From Sanchytrium tribonematis (Eukaryota; Sanchytriomycota; Sanchytriomycetes; Sanchytriales; Sanchytriaceae), in NCBI GenBank assembly GCA_018985235.1, contig JADGIG010000259.1, forward strand, positions 1 through 11,439: a DNA stretch of 11,439 nucleotides, given 5' to 3'. Below the pieces are notes generated by a model, which was not told the origin of the DNA, did no database searches, and saw only the letters and a list, made by a program, of their open reading frames with translations. The position numbers were made by a program, and so were the translations under genes. Shown piece by piece: positions 7,238-11,439 of this stretch; position 1 is the stretch's first letter; each line of letters begins with the position of its first letter.

Positions 7238-7327
7238 AATAAATGTCATTCTCAATGATTTCTATCCAATTTCGATGATTTATTTTGATTCCATGCGTCA
7301 TTTCAATGTATAAATGACTCATACCCA
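7235..7327. repeat. 93-bp direct repeat, copy 2 (3' flank of member 3)
   Basis: The copy starts at the stop codon of member 3 and carries the hairpin GTCATTT/AAATGAC at 7297-7318 and TGACTCA at 7315-7321. AATAAA occurs close to the stop, so it could serve as a 3' UTR. It matches copy 1 at 91 of 93 positions. Confidence 0.92.
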
Positions 7328-7653
7328 TATGAAACATGAAATGTCATTGAAATGTCACCCAACATGTGACGTGATGGATGCTTTCCGATCTAATTGATTA
7401 AATGTTTTAAAAGTAAAAATTATATAAATTTGAATTCAAGTTGAAATGACATGATATTTTATTAATCAATGACAATCGACACCTCGTCACATCATCATGA
7501 CATCATATCGTCCCCCCATTTGCCAATCAAATCGCAATCCCCCAATCAAATCACTCAATCCAATCAATTGAACACGTCATCCCGATCTTCCATCTGTTAT
7601 AACAGCGTGCTTCCCATACTCGTAAACAGTTGATTCATTTCGTTGATTCAAAA
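7328..7653 (+). promoter_or_regulatory. Long upstream region of the CBM21 gene with three CCAATCA boxes
   Basis: This is one of the longest gene-free stretches in the window. CCAATCA, the CCAAT-box form bound by the HAP/NF-Y complex, occurs at 7523-7529, 7542-7548 and 7560-7566, spaced 19 and 18 bp. A perfect 12-bp palindrome CTGTTATAACAG lies at 7594-7605, about 50 bp before the ATG. TGACGTGATG (about 7366) resembles a CRE/ATF half-site. A+T-rich TTATATAAATTTG occurs near 7419. The CCAAT cluster is direct observation; the binding factors are inferred. Confidence 0.55.
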
Positions 7654-8559
7654 ATGAGTTGTTCTTCTATTTCTACTTCACTTCCAAATTCACTTTCAAA
7701 TGATTTCATTAAAATCACCATTACGCCTCCAAAACAGGTCCAATTCTCAAAGCATATCCGTCATTTAAGATTATTCTGTCACCATCAACCCACTAAATCC
7801 AATTTACATTACCAATATGCATTATATCCATTAAATTATCTCCCCCAATCTCCAAAATTAATCAATCGATTATTAAATCATCATAAATCACATTCTATTG
7901 ATTATTATGTCAATCAATCTATCCAACAACACGCTTTAAATCTTAATTTACCTAGAAATGCACTTAAAATCAATCCAAATGTGTCATTGGTCAAATTAGA
8001 GAATTGTTTAATGCGTGATACGGGCATTCTCGAGTTTAATGTACATGTCTCCAATTTACAATTTCATAAATCTGTTATTATTCGATATTCAACTACAAAT
8101 TGGATGAATTATAAAGAAATTACATGTGTTTATAAAAAATCAAGTATTTTAAATAATGAGTATTATTACGGGGTAGATGAGTTTAGTGCCATGTTGGATA
8201 GTCATAAATTGACTCATTCAAATGAATCTAATGAAAATGAGTTGTTAGAATCCAATTTATTGCATGTTTCAAATGCGCTGCCCATTCATCACGTGGAGAT
8301 GCAATTTTGTATTAAATACCAATTAAATGATACGGTGATATGGGATAATAACAATAATAAGAATTATACGTGTTCTGTGCATTTAAAACCAGTAGAATTA
8401 ATGGATTTGATTGAAACTGACTCTGAAATGAGTTCTACAACGAGTTATAGTAAAAATAGTAGAAACAGCAAGAGATCTCATTATTCACAAGTGTCACAAG
8501 TGTCTAGTCACTCGTTTAGTGCAGGGAAATTAAAGAGACAGATTAAAGCAATAAATTGA
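7654..8559 (+). CDS. Glycogen-targeting regulatory subunit of protein phosphatase 1 (CBM21)
   Basis: The 301-residue protein combines a PP1-docking RVxF-type motif KQVQF (27-31) with a CBM21 glycogen-binding domain (about 108-243). Within it VSLVKLENC, TGILEFNVHVSNLQFHKSV, IRYSTTNW and the hallmark WDNNNNKNY (230-238) are clear. Proteins of this type (yeast Gac1/Pig1, mammalian PPP1R3) bring PP1 to glycogen so that it activates glycogen synthase and inhibits phosphorylase. It is smaller than Gac1 (793) and close to mammalian PPP1R3B/C. The last 50 residues are Ser-rich and basic, probably disordered and open to phosphorylation. A TTG-initiated extension to 7630 is possible by frame only; the ATG at 7654 is used. 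It converges on family member 4 with a 22-bp gap. Confidence 0.9.
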   Translation: MSCSSISTSLPNSLSNDFIKITITPPKQVQFSKHIRHLRLFCHHQPTKSNLHYQYALYPLNYLPQSPKLINRLLNHHKSHSIDYYVNQSIQQHALNLNLPRNALKINPNVSLVKLENCLMRDTGILEFNVHVSNLQFHKSVIIRYSTTNWMNYKEITCVYKKSSILNNEYYYGVDEFSAMLDSHKLTHSNESNENELLESNLLHVSNALPIHHVEMQFCIKYQLNDTVIWDNNNNKNYTCSVHLKPVELMDLIETDSEMSSTTSYSKNSRNSKRSHYSQVSQVSSHSFSAGKLKRQIKAIN

Positions 8560-8581
8560 TTTTAAACTTCATATTTATTTA

Positions 8582-9145
8582 TCAGGTGCTATGTGCTGTA
8601 TGCACACCTATACCTCCACCTCCACCCCCAATAAGAAAAGCACCGACAACAGCCATTGCAAATCCTGAGTGAAATGATAGTCCATACAAGCCAGGAGAAA
8701 GAGAGACGAGAACCCCAATCACAAACAACGCCCATACACCAACTGCAATGCCAGTGACAATCAGGCATCCCAAGCAACCTCCTAAACATTCCCCTAAACT
8801 TCTTTTTTTCATCTTACGAATCATTTCCTTACCAGTTGGCGCGTCTCCATGAGAAAATGCTCGTTGTGCGGAACAAACATAATGTTGTTCTTCAAATGAC
8901 AATTTACCCTGGTCAATCTGTAAGTGTGTCGCAATTGCTCTAATCTCTGATTCCTGAACACTCAGAACGTCCCTCATTGCTTCCACATTCCCAAAGCAGT
9001 CTAATCCTCGTTGAGGTAAGCAATCTAATAAATCTTCATCTACCTGCAATCCTTTTGCAATGGCTTCCTTGTAGATTCTCTGAGCCAAGTCAGCGGCATT
9101 TTTGATTGCAGTTGCACTTGCAATGACAACAGTAGTAAATAACAT
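8582..9145 (-). CDS. Precursor family member 4: KKR site, Cys- and Gly-rich membrane region
   Basis: The 187-residue product, transcribed opposite to the other members, starts MLFTTVVIASATA (signal peptide). C42-x7-C50 (DCLPQRGLDCFGN) is followed by C91, KKR at 113-115, then C120, C124 and C127 at the start of the first hydrophobic segment (about 121-149). After a PGLYGLSFHSG loop the second segment (about 162-181) ends in six consecutive glycines (GGGGGG). The tail is only a few residues. It is most similar to member 1 in signal peptide, C-x7-C-[VF]-GN and promoter. The extra Cys after KKR could be acylated or disulfide-bonded. Its stop lies 22 bp from that of the CBM21 gene. Function unknown. 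Confidence 0.82.
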   Translation of the reverse strand: MLFTTVVIASATAIKNAADLAQRIYKEAIAKGLQVDEDLLDCLPQRGLDCFGNVEAMRDVLSVQESEIRAIATHLQIDQGKLSFEEQHYVCSAQRAFSHGDAPTGKEMIRKMKKRSLGECLGGCLGCLIVTGIAVGVWALFVIGVLVSLSPGLYGLSFHSGFAMAVVGAFLIGGGGGGIGVHTAHST

Positions 9146-9171
9146 TTTTGATCAAAAGGCACACTGATCTC

Positions 9172-9212
9172 TTTTAAACACCCCTTTAACTCCTTGGGGT
9201 ATCGCACAGATC
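9172..9212 (-). promoter_or_regulatory. Shared core promoter of the precursor family, copy 4
   Basis: Read on the minus strand: GATCTGTGCG (9212-9203), three bases, CCCCAAGGAGTTAAAGGGG (9199-9181), TG, TTTAAAA (9178-9172) and GAGAT. The TTTAAAA box begins 33 bp before the ATG at 9145. The 19-base element differs from copy 1 at one base. The distance from GATCTGTGCG to the element is 11 bp shorter than in copy 1, about one helical turn. Confidence 0.8.
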
Positions 9213-9310
9213 AATTGACAATCAATCGTTATCTATCAATTTGCAGAATCATTATCTATTTATGTGCCCTGTGTTTGTCAATTTATTCATAAATTTGCCA
9301 AATTAATTTA

Positions 9311-9742
9311 TTAAACTAATAACCCACTTAAAATGGCAAACATCACAATCATTTGTGGGATTGACGCACTACTAGTTGAATTAGTGCCATTCTCACCCGT
9401 AGAACTAGCTTGTTTCTCACCAATTGTGAATACGGTGGAATATTGAGGAGATCCATCTGCTGGTAATGCTTGAATACTCACTTTACCACTTTTGACATCA
9501 GATGGGACAGTGTAATTTAATTTCTTAAGATCAGAATCGACATCATTGGCAATAGTTTGTAATAATGGGGCATCATTATTGCCTTGGGAATTATCCATTA
9601 AATTGAATGTTAATTTGCCATTTCCTTCTAATACGTCCCATACAATATAGACTTGTTGGCCAGGGGACCATGTGGATGTACTAGTGGGATTAACAATTCT
9701 GATTTTGAGGGATGCGAGTGTCAAGAAGAAGAGAAATTGCAT
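9311..9742 (-). CDS. Kre9/Knh1-like Ser/Thr-rich GPI-anchored wall protein
   Basis: The 143-residue protein has a signal peptide (MQFLFFLTLAS, 1-11) and one small beta-rich domain (about 12-107) of the type found in fungal Ser-Thr-rich GPI-anchored membrane proteins and Kre9/Knh1. Its opening IRIVNPTSTSTWSPGQQVYI, with a following WDV, is characteristic. A Ser/Thr/Gly linker (SSTGENGTNSTSSAS) precedes a hydrophobic C-terminal tail (131-143, MIVMFAILSGLLV) of GPI-signal form. Sequons are N76-Y-T, N118-G-T and N121-S-T. Such proteins sit at the plasma membrane or in the wall; Kre9 itself acts in beta-1,6-glucan synthesis, but single-domain relatives are mostly uncharacterised. It lies 165 bp upstream of family member 4 on the same strand and diverges from the HIT gene. 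Confidence 0.87.
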   Translation of the reverse strand: MQFLFFLTLASLKIRIVNPTSTSTWSPGQQVYIVWDVLEGNGKLTFNLMDNSQGNNDAPLLQTIANDVDSDLKKLNYTVPSDVKSGKVSIQALPADGSPQYSTVFTIGEKQASSTGENGTNSTSSASIPQMIVMFAILSGLLV

Positions 9743-9989
9743 ATTTTGTTTAGAGGAGGAAATCGTGATCTGTTTGAGACAGTCTAAATCATAAATGGGC
9801 GAATGAATGCAATGCGGGATGTCAAATGATATATTGGATGTGATGAGTCATTAATTTTAATATTTGGGAGATTATTTTGAGAAAGAGGATGGCGCATAAA
9901 ATGATGTGATTTGGCATTTTTATGGGCTTGTAATTAGCCAGGTCACATATAGTCAATTGATTTATAATCAACGTGATTCTTTCAACACC

Positions 9990-10697
9990 ATGTATTTATG
10001 GATTTTATCGTTATTGGCGTATGATATTGCCAAATATCATGAATTTGAAAATAGAAGACATGCTTTTTATAATGACACGAAATTGGTGAAAGCAGCTGAA
10101 TGCTTTGAACATAAATTGCCCAATTGTTCATTTACTGATTCTAAATTGGTGGGAATGACAAGTGAAATCAGCAATTTGCCAATTTTCACTCAATATTTAG
10201 AAACGCATAAAGTGAAATATATTTTATATCAAAATGACCATTTCACCATTATCCTGAATGATAAATCACCGTATTATACAGGTCAAAATCATAAATTAGC
10301 AGCCAGATCATATGCCCAATTGCTATTATTGCCAAATGCACGTATTTACAATGCTGTCACTTTAAATCACACCCATTTGCCATTATTATATCGAATGATG
10401 GATACCGCACATCGTATATTCAGTTTAAAGAGAAATAGATTGAGAACAGCTCAAAAAATGCGCAAAATTGCATATAACACGGGGAATAATTTGCAATTAT
10501 TTAAAGATGAGCATATTTTCATCACTGATAATTTGATTACTAAGAAATTAAAATATTATGTACATGTACATCCTACTTTAAGTGTGGGACATTTGCATAT
10601 TCATGGGATATTTGAGAATTTAAAACATGGCAGTAAAGATGAGGCAAAGAATATGCCAATGGATGTGATTATGGCGTATCTGGAACACAATAAATGA
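9990..10697 (+). CDS. HIT-superfamily (DcpS C-terminal-like) protein with a probable signal peptide
   Basis: The 235-residue protein carries the histidine triad HLHIH at 201-205, preceded by YYVHVHPTLSVG. This parallels the catalytic block of scavenger decapping enzyme DcpS, which hydrolyses cap structures with the middle His as nucleophile. The preceding block PNARIYNAVTLNHTHLPLLYRMM (115-137) also fits DcpS-like C-terminal domains, where HLPLL precedes the triad region. Unlike DcpS there is no separate N-terminal swapped domain, and the protein starts with a hydrophobic stretch (MYLWILSLLA) that looks like a signal peptide; N-C-S and N-H-T sequons are present. The ATG at 9990, in the good context AACACCATG, is chosen. 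The frame is open from a GTG at 9906, which is unlikely to be used in a eukaryote. Substrate unknown; secretion is inference. Confidence 0.7.
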   Translation: MYLWILSLLAYDIAKYHEFENRRHAFYNDTKLVKAAECFEHKLPNCSFTDSKLVGMTSEISNLPIFTQYLETHKVKYILYQNDHFTIILNDKSPYYTGQNHKLAARSYAQLLLLPNARIYNAVTLNHTHLPLLYRMMDTAHRIFSLKRNRLRTAQKMRKIAYNTGNNLQLFKDEHIFITDNLITKKLKYYVHVHPTLSVGHLHIHGIFENLKHGSKDEAKNMPMDVIMAYLEHNK

Positions 10698-10810
10698 AAT
10701 CGATCGTAATGCGCAAGATATTTCATCAATCCCGATGTAATCTAGCAAGTATTTTAAATTAATTGCGAGCAAGAAAGCTTGATTGGTTTGTAACTTAATT
10801 TCAAAGGATT

Positions 10811-11185
10811 ATGATTAAATATGAATATCATTTCTCCCTATTTACAATGATACTTCACTTGACATTATCAGCACTGGCAACTTCCGTCTCAAAACAACCA
10901 AAATCCGAATTTAAACAAATTTTGACTTCAGATCACAATGACTTTAAATGTGGATTGACTTACAAAAGAACCGTCAAGTGTAGCAGCAAAGCAAAAGATA
11001 ACTGGTATTTGATGAAGTTTAAGCATGTAGTTGACATGCAAATTAGAGAATGGGAACAAAAAATATGTGTAAATGAAATTCCTGATATATTGTGGAATAG
11101 TCCACTTCAAATTCCAACATTTGTATGCATTAAAATTGGTGACACGTTTGGAAAATGGGACTCGAAGAAACCCATTCCACAATAA
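10811..11185 (+). CDS. Small secreted four-cysteine protein, unrecognised
   Basis: The 124-residue product has a hydrophobic N-terminus (SLFTMILHLTLSALATSVS). Translation could begin at the ATG at 10811 or at the internal ATG at 10847, and the latter leaves a compact signal peptide. The mature part has four Cys in the pattern KCGLTYKRTVKCS, then KICVNEIP and TFVCIKIG, suggesting two disulfides. It is rich in Lys and aromatic residues, with no membrane segment or GPI tail. Small secreted Cys proteins of this kind are common in fungal secretomes, but I recognise no specific family and assign no role. The stop is 30 bp upstream of the inverted NDUFAF5 copy. An antisense frame (11296-10928) partly repeats the antisense of NDUFAF5 and is disregarded. 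Confidence 0.68.
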   Translation: MIKYEYHFSLFTMILHLTLSALATSVSKQPKSEFKQILTSDHNDFKCGLTYKRTVKCSSKAKDNWYLMKFKHVVDMQIREWEQKICVNEIPDILWNSPLQIPTFVCIKIGDTFGKWDSKKPIPQ

Positions 11186-11196
11186 ATTGAAATCTG

Positions 11197-11439
11197 AAAT
11201 CTCAGAATATTTTTCATGACACTCCTTTTTGATGCTGCGCTCAAACAAATCCAAAAACGATTTGCAATGAACCATCCAGATACCCATAAAGCACAATATC
11301 TATTCCATCACTCTGCACAACAAATATTAGACAGATTAAATGACATCAAAACACCATTTCCAGAAATCACTGATGATCACTGTACATTTTCACATTTTAG
11401 TCATAATATTAATCCAGATATGAATGAAATAAAGCATGT
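11197..11439. repeat. Inverted duplication, right arm (NDUFAF5 5' end)
   Basis: Reverse-complement counterpart of 449-696. The match runs up to the last base of the window, so the true arm is longer. It begins within the 3' flank of the preceding secreted-protein gene, 12 bp after its stop codon. Confidence 0.93.
11216..11439 (+). CDS. NDUFAF5: Second NDUFAF5-like copy, 5' end only (cut by window edge)
   Basis: The open frame from the ATG at 11216 covers 74 codons plus two bases and continues out of the window. Relative to the left copy there are five base differences; four are synonymous (GCG/GCA, AAT/AAC, CAC/CAT, ATT/ATC) and one changes Gln15 to Arg. No stop or frameshift is present in what is visible, so this may be a second functional gene rather than a pseudogene. 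Whether it is full length cannot be judged here. The spacing to its upstream gene (30 bp) mirrors that of the left copy (32 bp), although the upstream genes are unrelated. Confidence 0.8.
   Translation, partial: MTLLFDAALKQIQKRFAMNHPDTHKAQYLFHHSAQQILDRLNDIKTPFPEITDDHCTFSHFSHNINPDMNEIKH

Noticed and set aside
8589-8789. 66-codon minus-strand frame within member 4
   Set aside because: Shifted frame of the Gly- and Cys-rich membrane region.
4393-9145. Naming the precursor family as K1-type killer toxins or candidalysin-type peptides
   Set aside because: Signal peptide, KR site and hydrophobic segments are shared general features; no specific sequence similarity can be seen, so no toxin call is made.
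9844-9850. TGAGTCA between the GPI and HIT genes as a Gcn4 site
   Set aside because: A single 7-bp match in a 247-bp divergent region has little weight alone.
1-11439. Introns, tRNA genes, transposons and CRISPR arrays
   Set aside because: Domains run through uninterrupted frames, no cloverleaf with tRNA boxes was found, no transposase-like frame is present, and the repeats seen are a single direct pair and a single inverted pair.

Overview
The window looks like a compact, A+T-rich, intron-poor fungal nuclear genome. The fungal call rests on a Kre9/Knh1-type Ser/Thr-rich GPI-anchored wall protein, a CBM21 glycogen-targeting subunit of protein phosphatase 1, a set of precursors with Kex2-type Lys-Arg sites, a tiny metallothionein, and conserved eukaryotic NLE1/Rsa4, GID8 and NDUFAF5 genes. 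NDUFAF5 implies mitochondrial complex I, which argues against Saccharomyces and microsporidia. I cannot place the lineage further. Genes are single reading frames with no convincing introns, and many gaps between genes are 20-50 bp.

Layout. Positions 1-2774 (all minus strand) form a tight housekeeping block: NDUFAF5 (cut by the left edge), GID8 and NLE1/RSA4, separated by only 32 and 36 bp. A 49-bp gap that must serve both directions leads to a plus-strand ankyrin-repeat gene (2824-4263). From 4393 to 11185 the content changes: apart from the metallothionein (5179-5274) and the CBM21 subunit (7654-8559), almost every product looks secreted or membrane-bound. Four genes (4393, 5430, 6605 on plus; 9145 on minus) encode one family of about 190-210 residues that I do not recognise: signal peptide, helical ectodomain with an invariant C-x7-C pair, a third Cys, a (K/S)KR site, then two hydrophobic segments. 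A decayed relative lies at 6252-6492. A 93-bp repeat lies just before it and another copy follows the third gene. The region ends with a GPI-anchored wall protein, a probably secreted HIT/DcpS-like protein and a small secreted Cys protein.

Two larger-scale observations stand out. First, the four family genes share a core promoter: two tandem AGGRGT/GGGGT half-sites directly against a TTTAAAA/TATAAAA box 30-33 bp before the ATG, in three cases with GATCTGTGC upstream. This suggests joint regulation. Second, the 5' end of NDUFAF5 occurs again at the right edge in the opposite orientation (449-696 versus 11197-11439, about 98% identical in the coding part). The roughly 10.5 kb between is therefore bracketed by an inverted duplication, as expected from an inversion with staggered breaks or a segmental duplication.
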